DNA from: Opitutia bacterium
Lineage (GTDB): Bacteria; Verrucomicrobiota; Verrucomicrobiia; Opitutales; Seribacteraceae
Direction: 5' to 3'
Length of the DNA: 55,206 nucleotides
Assembly: GCA_002721705.1 (NCBI GenBank)
Contig: PBLJ01000026.1
Location: forward strand, 89,102 to 144,307
The notes under the pieces are model-generated. The model was not told where the DNA came from, made no database searches, and saw nothing but the letters and a program-made list of their open reading frames with translations. A program made the translations under genes and the position numbers. Below are positions 1 to 9,749 of the stretch, in pieces. Within the stretch, counting starts at the first letter, position 1; every line of letters starts with the position of its first letter.

Positions 1-227
1 TTCGGACGCGTTCGACACCCACGCAAACGGACTTGCCACGAGAGCGTCGCATGAAAAATGTCAAAAATGCCTTTGCTCCCAAACCGGAAGCCGTTATGCA
101 AGAGAACCGAAGATACGTGGTCATAGATGACGTCATAACTACTGGATCGACACTCGAAGCTTGTTCTCTCGCATTGCGAGAGGCAGGAGTTTCGTGCGTG
201 GACGTGGCGGTGTTGGCTCATGGATAA
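1..227 (+). CDS. ComF-family phosphoribosyltransferase, C-terminal part
   Basis: Only the last 75 codons are inside the window; the frame is open to the left edge. The visible end carries the PRPP-binding loop of type I phosphoribosyltransferases ([12 protein letters not shown], about residues 30-41 of the visible part counted from the TTG at 33). It is preceded by the R-T-x-x-Q...ER..N...AF pattern usual in ComF proteins. ComF proteins are cytosolic and are linked to DNA uptake in naturally competent bacteria, although many non-competent bacteria also keep one. accD starts 17 bases downstream. The family assignment is good; whether the protein has a competence role here cannot be told. Confidence 0.85.
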   Translation, partial: RTRSTPTQTDLPRERRMKNVKNAFAPKPEAVMQENRRYVVIDDVITTGSTLEACSLALREAGVSCVDVAVLAHG

Positions 228-244
228 ATTCAAACATTCATATC

Positions 245-1159
245 ATGGCGATTTTTGGTAAGCCGAAATACTCGACTGTTAACGTCAAGAAGCGAGACAT
301 CCCCGAGGGGTTGTGGACAAAATGCCCGAAAAGCGGCGAAATGGTCTACAACAAGGAATTGGAGAAGAACCTTATGGTGGTGCCCGCCAGCGAGTATCAC
401 TTTCCTTTGTCCGCTCCTTTGCGCGTTCAATCTCTCTTGGATTCAGGAACCTTCGAGGAAGAGGATCAATCCTTGACCTCTCGGGATCCCCTCAATTTTA
501 CCGGAGTTTCTTCTTACCAGAGTAAGCTTCGGGAAAATAAGGTGAAGTCCGGATTGGAGGACGCCGTTATTTCGGGGACGGGTCAAATGAATGGTCGAGA
601 AGTAAGCTTGGCGGTTATGGATTTCCGCTTTTTGGGTGCCAGTATGGGGTCGGTTGTAGGGGAAAAGATCACCCGGGCAATCGAGCGAGGGGTGGAACGG
701 AACGCGCCGGTAGTCGTCGTCTCCGCATCTGGTGGAGCACGGATGTATGAAGGTATTCTGAGCCTCATGCAAATGGCTAAGACAAGCGCTGCCTTGGCTC
801 GCTTGAGCGAAGCCAAGCTTCCCTATTTCTCGGTCTTGACCAATCCGACCATGGCTGGCGTGATGGCAAGCTTTGCGTCGCTTGGAGACGTTATTCTGGC
901 TGAGCCCGGAGCATTGATCGGTTTTGCCGGGCCCCGCGTCATCAAGGAAACCACCCAACGCGAATTACCCGAAGGCTTTCAGACCTCCGAATTCCTCCTT
1001 TCTCGGGGATTGGTCGATCAGATAGTTTCAAGATTCGAATTACGAGACAGGTTGATCACCTTGTTTGACCTCATGCTGCCCCAGACCAAGGCGAAGCCCA
1101 AGAAGAAAGCCAAGGCAAAGTCCAAGTCCAAGCCCAAGTCGAAGCTTGCCGACAAATAG
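245..1159 (+). CDS. accD: Acetyl-CoA carboxylase carboxyltransferase subunit beta
   Basis: This is the beta subunit of the carboxyltransferase that moves CO2 from biotin to acetyl-CoA, the first step of fatty-acid synthesis. The 304-residue protein has the usual AccD order: an N-terminal ribbon region (residues 20-52), then a crotonase-like carboxyltransferase domain with the [11 protein letters not shown] motif. Two things are odd. Of the four zinc-ribbon cysteines expected at 27, 30, 46 and 49, only C27 is left; the others read Ser, Val and Ser. The protein also ends in a lysine-rich tail ([13 protein letters not shown]). The ATG at 245 was chosen because MAIFGK is the normal AccD N-terminus, although a longer frame is open upstream. 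The alpha subunit gene is not in the window. Confidence 0.95.
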   Translation: MAIFGKPKYSTVNVKKRDIPEGLWTKCPKSGEMVYNKELEKNLMVVPASEYHFPLSAPLRVQSLLDSGTFEEEDQSLTSRDPLNFTGVSSYQSKLRENKVKSGLEDAVISGTGQMNGREVSLAVMDFRFLGASMGSVVGEKITRAIERGVERNAPVVVVSASGGARMYEGILSLMQMAKTSAALARLSEAKLPYFSVLTNPTMAGVMASFASLGDVILAEPGALIGFAGPRVIKETTQRELPEGFQTSEFLLSRGLVDQIVSRFELRDRLITLFDLMLPQTKAKPKKKAKAKSKSKPKSKLADK

Positions 1160-1203
1160 GTTTTCGTTTGGCCTGACGAACTCCTGACGGTTCTTTGCAT
1201 TTC

Positions 1204-2514
1204 ATGTCTTCGAGTGACCTGACGGACTCCTTTCCCGCAGCTGAATACCTCTTTTCCCTGCGGAACCGTGGGGCAAAGTTCGGCATCGAGCGAATGCAGG
1301 CATTCGTTCAAGCCTTGGGGAATCCGGAATGCGAGTACCCCGTGATTCACGTAGCTGGAACGAATGGCAAGGGCTCCACTTGCGCTATGCTGGAATCAAT
1401 TCTCAGGAAATCGGGAGCGAAGGTGGGAATGTTGACCTCGCCTCACCTTGTCCAATTAGGAGAAAGAATACAGGTCGATCGGCAAGTGACGTCGAATCGG
1501 GAAATTGCAGACTTCGTTGAATTCCTCAAGCCCGTGGCTGATGAGTTAGGAGAAGGAAATGCTGATGACGCCCCTTCTTTTTTCGAAATGATGACTGCCA
1601 TGGGCTTTCTTCTTTTCGCTCGAGAGAAAGTGGACGTTGCGCTTGTGGAGACAGGGCTTGGCGGACGATTGGATGCGTCCAACGTAGTTTCTCCGATTCT
1701 CTCGATCATCACCTCCATAGGACTGGATCACGTTGCTCAGTTGGGAAACGACTTGCCTTCCATTGCAACCGAAAAGGCGGGTATCATTAAAAACCAGGTT
1801 CCAGTTGTGGTCGGATGCATGCCCGAGTCGGCAAAAAATACGATCCAGGCATTGGCCAACAAACGAGAAGCGCGGGTATTCGACGTCGAGGCCGCTTTTC
1901 CCGAAGCTCCCAATGATTTGCCTCAAACGAATCTTGAGGGAACCTTTCAGCGTTGGAACGCGGCTTCGGCTCAAGTTGCTTCACTAGTCTTGAAGGAGCG
2001 GTTCGGCTTGACCGACAGCCTGGTGTCCAAAGCCTTGCAAGAAGTCGAATGGGAAGGTCGTTGGCAACGCATGCAGGTAAACGGCAGAACTTTGATCCTA
2101 GATGCCACGCACAATGAGGAGGGAGCGAGCGCTTTGGATGAAAACCTTGCCAAATTGGTCAAGTGCCTCGAAAAGAAACCTTGGGTGTTGACTGGAACTC
2201 TCGGTGAGGAGCGGGCAAGACCCTTGATGACGGTCGCTGCGAAATGGGCTCGCGGAATTGTTTTACTTCGACCGAACCAACCGAGGGCGTGTCCCTTCGA
2301 GATATTGGAGGGAGCTTTGCCCAAAACTTTTTCCGGCGAACTCGTAAGATCCACCTTGGATGAATTGTTTTCAGACGAGGGAACGCTGAACTTTGGTAGT
2401 GCCGGCGATACCTTGGTGGTGACCGGTTCGATCTATCTGTTGGGAGAGGTCCTGGCCAGAATCAAGGGGCATTCAGCTCCTCGAGGCTTGGATGTTCTTC
2501 AGGATTGGGTATAG
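1204..2514 (+). CDS. folC: Bifunctional folylpolyglutamate / dihydrofolate synthase
   Basis: This cytosolic Mur-ligase-type enzyme adds glutamate to dihydropteroate and to folates using ATP. The 436-residue length is normal. The ATP loop GTNGKGST lies at residues 52-59. It is followed by the LTSPHL segment, the ETGLGGRLDA motif and the C-terminal LDATHN motif, all typical of FolC. The ATG at 1204 is preferred over the in-frame TTG at 1195 because it puts MSSSDL at the start and keeps a normal N-terminus. It follows accD by 44 bases on the same strand, and a shared accD-folC transcript is likely. It converges on the DUF3106-like gene with only 15 bases between the two stop codons. Confidence 0.95.
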   Translation: MSSSDLTDSFPAAEYLFSLRNRGAKFGIERMQAFVQALGNPECEYPVIHVAGTNGKGSTCAMLESILRKSGAKVGMLTSPHLVQLGERIQVDRQVTSNREIADFVEFLKPVADELGEGNADDAPSFFEMMTAMGFLLFAREKVDVALVETGLGGRLDASNVVSPILSIITSIGLDHVAQLGNDLPSIATEKAGIIKNQVPVVVGCMPESAKNTIQALANKREARVFDVEAAFPEAPNDLPQTNLEGTFQRWNAASAQVASLVLKERFGLTDSLVSKALQEVEWEGRWQRMQVNGRTLILDATHNEEGASALDENLAKLVKCLEKKPWVLTGTLGEERARPLMTVAAKWARGIVLLRPNQPRACPFEILEGALPKTFSGELVRSTLDELFSDEGTLNFGSAGDTLVVTGSIYLLGEVLARIKGHSAPRGLDVLQDWV

Positions 2515-2529
2515 AGCGGCTTTTGTACG

Positions 2530-3105
2530 TCACTTCGGTGAAGGAGAAGGACGAGGAGGTCCTTCCCGCTTTTGAGGATGCCGCGGGGGAGGAACCCCCG
2601 GACGCCCCAAGGGCTGCTTGTTGCGGCGCAGTTTTTCGAAGTAAGCCCTGCGTTCATGAGGAGGAAGTGAATGAATCCGTCGCTGCTCCCTGTACCTTTG
2701 TTCCTTGGGAAGGTCTTTGTATCGGCGATGGAAATCATCCCACCTCTTGCGTTCATTGTCGCGAAAATCTTCCAGCCTTCGATGCTTTTCCTGTTCGTCC
2801 AAACGGCTGAAATTCTCAAGTCGTTCCTTCAGTCGTTTTTTTTCCTCGGGCGACATGTTTCGTATGCGGTTGACCGTAGCTTGGAGAGCGTCAAGGCGTT
2901 CGGGCGGCAATTCGAGGAGACGCTTGAGCAGCAACGCTTGCTCTCGCTCTTTGGGGTGATGCAACTGATGCCGATCTCTCTTGTCGTGTCGGTCGCTTTT
3001 CGATGGCTTCGGAGCATCCTTTCGGCTGTTTTCTTGAGCCTGAAGCATCATTGGCAGCCCCGCGATGATCGGGACGAGAAAATGTATGAGCAATCGTTTT
3101 TTCAT
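2530..3105 (-). CDS. Exported basic, charged-helix protein (DUF3106-like)
   Basis: The 191-residue protein has a signal peptide (MKKRLL, a hydrophobic stretch, then LQAQ) followed by an extremely charged helical region rich in Arg, Lys and Glu, with LPPERL, MSPEEKKRL and LPPHERR motifs. It ends in a Pro/Arg-rich tail. The repeated L-P/S-P-E-E/R-R pattern resembles DUF3106 and, more loosely, CpxP/Spy-like periplasmic proteins. It overlaps the anti-sigma gene by four bases (ATGA), so it is the third gene of an ECF sigma operon. Such a place suggests an envelope sensor or effector of that pathway. No enzymatic motif is visible and the function is unknown. Confidence 0.75.
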   Translation of the reverse strand: MKKRLLIHFLVPIIAGLPMMLQAQENSRKDAPKPSKSDRHDKRDRHQLHHPKEREQALLLKRLLELPPERLDALQATVNRIRNMSPEEKKRLKERLENFSRLDEQEKHRRLEDFRDNERKRWDDFHRRYKDLPKEQRYREQRRIHSLPPHERRAYFEKLRRNKQPLGRPGVPPPRHPQKREGPPRPSPSPK

Positions 3106-3503
3106 TCTTCGAGAAGGGCTAATATGTCGAGGGCATTATCTTCCAGCAGGATTTCGAAATCTTGAAGGCTTTTTTCCATGACGAAGATATCTTCCATTTC
3201 GTCCCTTGACTTAACGAAGGAATCGGGTTTTTCGGTTACTTTCGGTGGGCCAGCGATTGTAGCCTGTGTTTTGTCACCCAATTCTTCCTTGTTCATTCTG
3301 GGCAGGTAGAGAGCCAAGGCGATGGTGGCTGCGGCGAAAACAGGAATCCACCACCATGGTCGGGGACTGGAAAATACGTCGTCCTCTTCGCGAACCTGTT
3401 GGATGCGTTCAAGTACGGTCGCCGTGAAATCAGAACGAGGCTTCGTATGCTTGTCTTCGAGGTGATCATCGATGAGTCGATCGAGTTTGTCTTTTTCTTT
3501 CAT
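3102..3503 (-). CDS. Probable membrane anti-sigma factor
   Basis: This 133-residue protein has an N-terminal cytosolic part (residues 1-47, charged, with a DxHL segment), one transmembrane helix (about 48-66, starting PWWWIPVF) and a short outer domain. No zinc-finger Cys/His cluster of the ZAS type is visible, so the anti-sigma role rests on topology and position. It starts three bases after the sigma gene stops and overlaps the next gene by four bases. In ECF operons the membrane protein cotranscribed after the sigma factor usually binds and silences it until an envelope signal arrives. No family motif beyond this was recognised. Confidence 0.7.
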   Translation of the reverse strand: MKEKDKLDRLIDDHLEDKHTKPRSDFTATVLERIQQVREEDDVFSSPRPWWWIPVFAAATIALALYLPRMNKEELGDKTQATIAGPPKVTEKPDSFVKSRDEMEDIFVMEKSLQDFEILLEDNALDILALLEE

Positions 3504-3506
3504 TGT

Positions 3507-4094
3507 TTAAAGGAGAGGCTTCAGGTTCTTGCGAAGGTGACTGCGGGCGCGATGAATCCAAGTTTTTACGGCTCCTTGGTTCACTTTCATGATGGATGCG
3601 ATGTCATCGTAGGTCAGTTCGCGTTGGACTCGCAACAAAAGGGCCGTTCGCTGTTTTTCGGGTAGGTTTTGAAGGCATTGCTCCAGTACTTCCTGCAATT
3701 CGGATCGGCGCATTTTGCCAACTGGAGAGCTTTCGCCTCGAAGTTCCACGGGGTCAGTAGGATCCAAGGGATGACGGGCTTTGCGTTTGATCTCATCCAA
3801 CAAGACGCGGCGCGCTATAGTGAAAAGATACGTTGAGAATTTAGCAATTGGCTTATACCTATCCGCGGCGCGGTATATTTTGACAAAGGTGTTTTGCGTT
3901 AGTTCCTCTGCATCCGTCAAAGAGTGAAGACTCTTGTTGAAGAAGCGGGTAAGAGGTCCCTTCCATCGATTCACCAACAAGCTCATCGCTGCATCCTCAC
4001 CTTTCGCAATGCGAGCCATCAAGGCGACGTCTTCGTCCCATGCGTGTTGGTTGCTCGCGTTGGAAGATTCAGCCAAGGAGTCGGATTCGGACAT
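3507..4094 (-). CDS. ECF-type RNA polymerase sigma factor
   Basis: The 195-residue protein shows sigma-70 region 2 (DAEELTQNTFVKIYRAADRY with the following FSTYLFTIARR stretch, about residues 55-105). It also shows region 4 (LPEKQRTALLLR ... YDDIA ... GAVKTWIHRARSHLRKNL, about 140-193). Regions 1.1 and 3 are missing, which is typical of extracytoplasmic-function sigma factors. The ATG at 4094 was chosen (MSESDS); an in-frame ATG at 4124 would add ten residues, and neither has a clear ribosome-binding site. It is the first gene of a three-gene leftward operon with a membrane protein and an exported charged protein, which suggests control of an envelope stress response. Confidence 0.9.
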   Translation of the reverse strand: MSESDSLAESSNASNQHAWDEDVALMARIAKGEDAAMSLLVNRWKGPLTRFFNKSLHSLTDAEELTQNTFVKIYRAADRYKPIAKFSTYLFTIARRVLLDEIKRKARHPLDPTDPVELRGESSPVGKMRRSELQEVLEQCLQNLPEKQRTALLLRVQRELTYDDIASIMKVNQGAVKTWIHRARSHLRKNLKPLL

Positions 4095-4629
4095 GGAATA
4101 CTTTTCTATGATTGCAATCACCATTAATTCTACAACGTCCGTGAACCCCTAAAAGTTGCGCTTTTGTTTCAACACTTTTTTTGGCTCGGTTTAATGCGAC
4201 GGGTTTCAGGATTTACGGCAAGATCTTCAACCCTTCTTCCATTTCCTGTCAACGTGAACAACTTGGGATGAACAAGCCAATAAGTTGGAACAAGTTTTCC
4301 TTGCCGAAACAGGGCCGTCACAACTAACTTTCCCTCTCTGAAACAAGGGAACCCATTCGGGTTATTAATGAAATGCCCGAATGTCATTAAAGTTATTCAC
4401 GTCACTATATCTAGTGGTATATGGTTGAGGGTACCCCCATATATTGTGCCGAAAAGATGTGAAAACAAAAAAAAAATCATTTTTTGCTTTTCAATTGGCA
4501 TTGGGCTTTCTAGTTTCAGCGATCCATCCTGCAGAGACTTTCAAGGATCGTCTTTCAGGTGGCTTCGGAAAAGCGTCAAGGTGCCCGAAGAGAGTTTACT
4601 GAAGCAAGAAAAACGTAGAAAGACTGACT
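4095..4629. other. Intergenic region upstream of the sigma operon and nrdB
   Basis: This 535-base stretch separates divergent genes and holds the promoters of both. The part from 4402 to 4450 carries two NrdR-type boxes. Between 4451 and 4629 is a long leader before nrdB with A-rich and T-rich tracts (about 4462-4490) that could pair as a weak hairpin. The leftward open frame at 4169-4387 has no ribosome-binding site or recognisable product and is not called as a gene. I see no RNA gene or riboswitch that I can name. Confidence 0.6.
4402..4450 (+). promoter_or_regulatory. Tandem NrdR boxes of the nrdBA operon
   Basis: Box 1 is TCACTATATCTAGTGG (4402-4417), an almost perfect inverted repeat. 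Box 2 is CCCCATATATTGTG (4435-4448). The box centres are 32 bases apart, three helical turns, which is the standard spacing for cooperative NrdR binding. NrdR is the ATP/dATP-sensing repressor of ribonucleotide reductase genes in most bacteria. A possible promoter (TTCACG, 16 bases, TATATG) would put box 1 between the -35 and -10 elements, so bound NrdR would block polymerase. nrdR itself is not in the window. Confidence 0.85.
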
Positions 4630-5715
<1,086 letters not shown>

Positions 5716-5757
5716 GCTTATTCATCAATTTGCAAACGAATTTCAGGGGGAGAACTT

Positions 5758-8700
5758 ATGTTGAAAATATCTTTCGAAGAAGACCAACGGCTGAAGCATT
5801 ACGTGGATGCTCCAAAGGAGCAAAAACCGCGTTTCAATTGGGGCGAGGCCCTTGGTTCGGATCGACCGAATTTACCTCAGTTGAAAATCGCCGTGAAAGG
5901 GGAGGACCGCGAGTTCGACGTAACGGAAATCGCCGATACCGTGGGCACCGCTTTGACCGATCTTCTTTTGTCGAGGGATGAAAGTGAAATCTTTACCGAA
6001 AAAAACCGTGCTTTCGTTGCCGAAATAGCCACCTTGGTGTCCGATCACTTGGCGCAAGCCATTCAAGAAAACGGCACGCGTCGACTCGAACCCAATGAAA
6101 TCTACCTTGCGATCGAGAATGCGCTTGTTGAAAGTGATGCTCACGACGTTGCCAAAAGTTTGGTTTTCAAACGGCCCGTTGGGAACACGGGACTTGAGTC
6201 GAACGGTGACGCGTCCAGTGGGCTGGTGCGCTTGATCCGTCGCAAGGGGCAAGTAGTCCCTTGGAACAGCAGCAAAATCGAAGTGGCGTCCCGCAAGGCA
6301 TTCCTTTCGTTGCGCATGGACTCCTCTCCCTCCGTGGAGATTGCCCGCTCCGTTTCCGAGCGAGCCGCTGCCTCAGGGAAATCCTTCATTCACATCGAGG
6401 ACGTGCAGGACTTGGTGCAGGAGGAACTTATGAGGCAGGGCCATTTCAAGGTCGCCGAGAACTACATCTTGTATCGTGCCCGAAGAGCGGCCAATCGCAG
6501 TGAAAACGCTTCGTCGGCGGGAGGTGATCTCAACCAAGACTCGATGGTCGTCATCCTCCGTCCCGACGGGGAGACCTTCTTTTGGGACGGAGCCGACTTG
6601 AAGGAGAGGGTGAAGTTTGCTTCGATAGGTTTGGACCTTTGCCTTTCAATTGATGAAATCGAACAAGAACTCAGGAGATCGATTTATTCCGAAATCACCG
6701 AGGAGGATCTTCAGAAAAGCATAGTTTTGAATGCGAAATCGCTGATTGAGAAAGATGCCGATTTCGCCAAGTTCGCTGGCCGGATTTTGTTGAGCTACGT
6801 CTACGAGGAGGTGCTCGAATGGGATATCGTAAAGGACGGTCTAGAGTCCCTGCGATCCGCTCATGCCAAAGCGTTTTGGCAAAATATGCAAAGAGGCGTG
6901 GAAATCGAACGCATCAACCCTAATCTCTTGGAAATGGATTTGGCCCGCTTGGCCGATGCGATCGACCCCTTGGCTGACCTCGACTTTGATTATCTTGGCA
7001 TACAAACCTTGTATGACCGTTATCTTATCGTCGACAAAACCGGCGATCAAGATCGTCGTATAGAAACCCCACAGTTGTTTTGGATGCGCGTGTCCATGGG
7101 GTTGTTCCGTCACGAAGAAAAAGATCCCGAGGAAAAAGCGATTCAGCTCTACAACCTCTACAAAAGTCGGAGGTTTTGTTCATCCACTCCTACCTTGTTC
7201 AACTCGGGCACCTTGCACTCTCAACTTTCCTCTTGCTATCTTTACAAGGTCGACGACTCGATTGAATCAATCATGCAACGAGGCATTGCGGAAAACGCTT
7301 TTCTTTCGAAGTGGGCCGGCGGTTTGGGGGGCAGTTGGACATCGGTTCGTGGTACCGGAAGTTACATCAAGGGAACCAACGGCGAGAGCCAAGGAGTGAT
7401 TCCTTTCCTTAAAATGCACAACGACCAACTGGTTGCCGTGAACCAGGGCGGTAAACGCAGGGGTTCCGGATGCGCCTACATTGAAACTTGGCACAACGAC
7501 GTGTTGGATTTTCTGGAGTTACGCAAGAACACGGGAGACGAGCGCCGCCGGACGCACGACATGAACACTGCCAACTGGATACCGGATTTGTTCATGAAGC
7601 GAATGGAGGCTCGGGAGGATTGGACGCTTTTTCGAAGCAATGAAGTTCCTGAGCTGCATGAAACCTACGGAGCCGACTTCGAGCGTAAGTACACGGAATA
7701 CGAAGCCAAGGCGGAAAAAGGAGAAATATTCGGCAAGACGATACCGGCCATCGATTTATGGAAAAAGATGCTCTCCATGATTTTCGAGACCGGCCATCCT
7801 TGGATCACCTTCAAGGACGCCTGCAACGTTCGTAGCCCGCAAGACCACGCGGGAATCATTCACAGTTCGAACCTTTGCACCGAAATTACCCTTAACACAG
7901 GGCCGGAGGAGACTGCCGTTTGCAACCTCGGGTCCGTCGCTCTCGACAACCATCTCAAAGAGGACGGATCACTCGACCATGACAAGTTGAGGGAAACCAT
8001 ACGCATAGCCTTGCGAGCCTTGGATAACGTCATCGACATTAATTTCTATCCAACCGACGCCGCAAAGACAGCAAATTCCCGGCATCGTCCGGTGGGGCTC
8101 GGCGTGATGGGTTTGCAGAACGCGCTCTTCAAGCGAGGCGTTTCCTTCGCTTCGGAAGAAGCAGTGGAGTTCAACGACGAATTCATGGAAGCGATTGCCC
8201 ATTATGCTTACGAAGCATCCAGTGACCTCGCGGCGGAACGCGGGACTTACGAGAGTTACAAGGGATCGAAATGGGATCGAGGAATTCTTCCTCAGGACAC
8301 CTTGTCGATACTGGAGACAGAACGTGGGCAACCTCTTGAACTGCCTAAGGAAGGCAAAATGGATTGGACTGCGTTGCGAGCCAAGATCGCCAAACAAGGA
8401 ATGCGTAACAGCAACTGTTTGGCAATTGCTCCGACAGCGACGATTTCCAACGTCATGGGGACTTCTCCCTGTATTGAGCCGACCTACAAGAATCTTTTCG
8501 TCAAAAGCAATCTATCCGGTGAATTCATCGTGCTTAATCAGTTCCTTGTGAAGGACTTGAAGAAGCGTGATTTGTGGTCACAGGAGATGCTCGATCAACT
8601 AAAGTATTTTGACGGCGAATTGAGCGACGTCCCGGACCTTCCAGAGGATCTCAAGAAAAAGTACCTGACTGCTTTCGGCATCGAATGGGAATACCTCATA

Positions 8701-9012
8701 AACGCGGCCGCTCGACGACAGAAATGGATTGATCAATCGCAGTCTGTTAATCTGTTTCTTGCTGAGCCTGAGTTGAAATCACTTTCCCATATGTACCGAG
8801 CGGCATGGAGGAAAGGGCTCAAGACCACCTACTATTTACGCACCCTGGGAGCCTCCAACATAGAGAAGGCGACCATTGCGGTGAAAAAAGACGTTCGAGG
8901 CGAAATAGCCTCATCCGCAAGCGAGGCAGAGGGTTCTTCTTCTGCTCAAGATGCCGAGGCTTGCAGTCTCGAAGCAATGATGAACGGGGGGACGTGCGAA
9001 GCATGTCAATGA
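5758..9012 (+). CDS. nrdA: Ribonucleotide reductase large subunit, class I, with ATP-cone array
   Basis: This is the R1 subunit that reduces ribonucleoside diphosphates. It is long (1084 residues) because about 350 N-terminal residues form regulatory ATP-cone-like domains. One canonical copy starts near residue 159 (LVRLIRRKGQVVPWNSSKIE). A second-looking copy starts near 261 (VVILRPDGETFFWDG), and a more degenerate one lies at about 40-140. The catalytic core is intact: redox Cys C493 (LSSCYL) and C722 (VCNLGS), radical Cys C707 with N705 and E709 (SNLCTEI), the Tyr pair Y1025-Y1026 (TTYYLR), and the C-terminal CEAC shuttle at 1080-1083. A GGGGGAG ribosome-binding site lies just upstream. 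It is cotranscribed with nrdB and ends at a strong terminator. Length and domain order resemble chlamydial R1. Confidence 0.97.
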   Translation: MLKISFEEDQRLKHYVDAPKEQKPRFNWGEALGSDRPNLPQLKIAVKGEDREFDVTEIADTVGTALTDLLLSRDESEIFTEKNRAFVAEIATLVSDHLAQAIQENGTRRLEPNEIYLAIENALVESDAHDVAKSLVFKRPVGNTGLESNGDASSGLVRLIRRKGQVVPWNSSKIEVASRKAFLSLRMDSSPSVEIARSVSERAAASGKSFIHIEDVQDLVQEELMRQGHFKVAENYILYRARRAANRSENASSAGGDLNQDSMVVILRPDGETFFWDGADLKERVKFASIGLDLCLSIDEIEQELRRSIYSEITEEDLQKSIVLNAKSLIEKDADFAKFAGRILLSYVYEEVLEWDIVKDGLESLRSAHAKAFWQNMQRGVEIERINPNLLEMDLARLADAIDPLADLDFDYLGIQTLYDRYLIVDKTGDQDRRIETPQLFWMRVSMGLFRHEEKDPEEKAIQLYNLYKSRRFCSSTPTLFNSGTLHSQLSSCYLYKVDDSIESIMQRGIAENAFLSKWAGGLGGSWTSVRGTGSYIKGTNGESQGVIPFLKMHNDQLVAVNQGGKRRGSGCAYIETWHNDVLDFLELRKNTGDERRRTHDMNTANWIPDLFMKRMEAREDWTLFRSNEVPELHETYGADFERKYTEYEAKAEKGEIFGKTIPAIDLWKKMLSMIFETGHPWITFKDACNVRSPQDHAGIIHSSNLCTEITLNTGPEETAVCNLGSVALDNHLKEDGSLDHDKLRETIRIALRALDNVIDINFYPTDAAKTANSRHRPVGLGVMGLQNALFKRGVSFASEEAVEFNDEFMEAIAHYAYEASSDLAAERGTYESYKGSKWDRGILPQDTLSILETERGQPLELPKEGKMDWTALRAKIAKQGMRNSNCLAIAPTATISNVMGTSPCIEPTYKNLFVKSNLSGEFIVLNQFLVKDLKKRDLWSQEMLDQLKYFDGELSDVPDLPEDLKKKYLTAFGIEWEYLINAAARRQKWIDQSQSVNLFLAEPELKSLSHMYRAAWRKGLKTTYYLRTLGASNIEKATIAVKKDVRGEIASSASEAEGSSSAQDAEACSLEAMMNGGTCEACQ

Positions 9013-9065
9013 ACCGTTAGAGGGATAATCGATCATCGGTTGGGATCCGATGGTCAGGGGGAGGT

Positions 9066-9103
9066 CCCCGGCGTCGTTATCGACGCCGGGGCCTTCGTTT
9101 TTT
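9066..9103 (+). terminator. Rho-independent terminator of nrdBA
   Basis: A perfect 11-bp GC-rich stem (CCCCGGCGTCG at 9066-9076 and CGACGCCGGGG at 9081-9091) with a TTAT loop is followed by CCTTCG and a run of six T. It lies 54 bases after the nrdA stop codon and has no T-run on the other strand, so it ends the rightward transcript. Confidence 0.95.
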
Positions 9104-9131
9104 AAGGGTTGTGCCTAGGCAAAGTGTGAAG

Positions 9132-9557
9132 TCACTCCATTCCGTGGGTGGTCAGCATCTCGTTTGCAACTTCAGCCAAGTTGACTCCAGGATGGGACGA
9201 TATGGATTCCGCGCAGCACGACAGATAACCGATACGACGTTCCATGGAGGTTTCGCGATCGTTTTCTTGTATCCATTCTCCGACCATCCGAAGGGCGAGA
9301 ACCCATTCCTCGAGGGAGTGGGCCGATGCGTCGATGGCTTGTAGCAAAATTTTCATTTGGCGCTCGTTTGCCATTTCTCGATTGAAAACAAGCCACTGAT
9401 CGGGACACGAGAAGCATCTCGCGAAACGAAGGAACGCATCCAAATCGGGAAATACAGCTCCAACCTTGCGCCAGCTGCTGTCCAATGCATCCAACCATGC
9501 ATCGGTTGTATGGGGCTCATTGGACAATTCAGATGCGAAAATTCGGAATTCCTGCAC
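9132..9557 (-). CDS. Hypothetical small helical protein
   Basis: A 141-residue soluble protein without signal peptide or membrane helix. It is acidic, rich in Trp and Leu and probably all-helical, with several Cys (RCFSCPDQW, YLSCC). No family was recognised. The GTG start at 9557 lacks a clear ribosome-binding site; a competing rightward frame (9357-9650) has no recognisable product. It is divergent from the TonB-dependent receptor gene, and the 190 bases between them may hold both promoters. Its coding status rests on length and plausible composition only. Confidence 0.5.
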   Translation of the reverse strand: MQEFRIFASELSNEPHTTDAWLDALDSSWRKVGAVFPDLDAFLRFARCFSCPDQWLVFNREMANERQMKILLQAIDASAHSLEEWVLALRMVGEWIQENDRETSMERRIGYLSCCAESISSHPGVNLAEVANEMLTTHGME

Positions 9558-9723
9558 GACGATGCCAGCTTGAACTTTGGTTCAACTGCTTGGCAAGTAA
9601 ATGCGGTCTTCCTGCATGATTGCATGTTGCATTCATTGCCGGGAACATAGGTCTTCACCACGCACTGCCTTCTTCATTGAATCATAAAACCTTCGCTTGA
9701 ATTTGCATTTTATGGTTGTTAAC

Positions 9724-9739
9724 TGAGAATTAATTCTCA
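9724..9739. promoter_or_regulatory. Fur/Zur-type palindrome upstream of the TonB-dependent receptor
   Basis: TGAGAATTAATTCTCA is a perfect 16-bp inverted repeat whose left end is 26 bases before the ATG of the receptor gene. Its TGAGAAT/ATTCTCA arms resemble the TGATAAT arms of Fur-family operators. The spacing differs by one base from the usual 7-1-7 form. A Fur-family regulator is encoded at the far end of the receptor gene, so control of metal or cofactor uptake through this site is likely but not shown. Confidence 0.6.
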
Positions 9740-9749
9740 TTAAGGGCGA

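Noticed and set aside
443-958. Leftward frame opposite accD
   Set aside because: It lies wholly inside the accD coding region and has no recognisable motif.
4169-4387. Leftward 72-codon frame between the sigma gene and nrdB
   Set aside because: It has no ribosome-binding site, no recognisable product and sits in a promoter region; its composition is not convincing for a gene.
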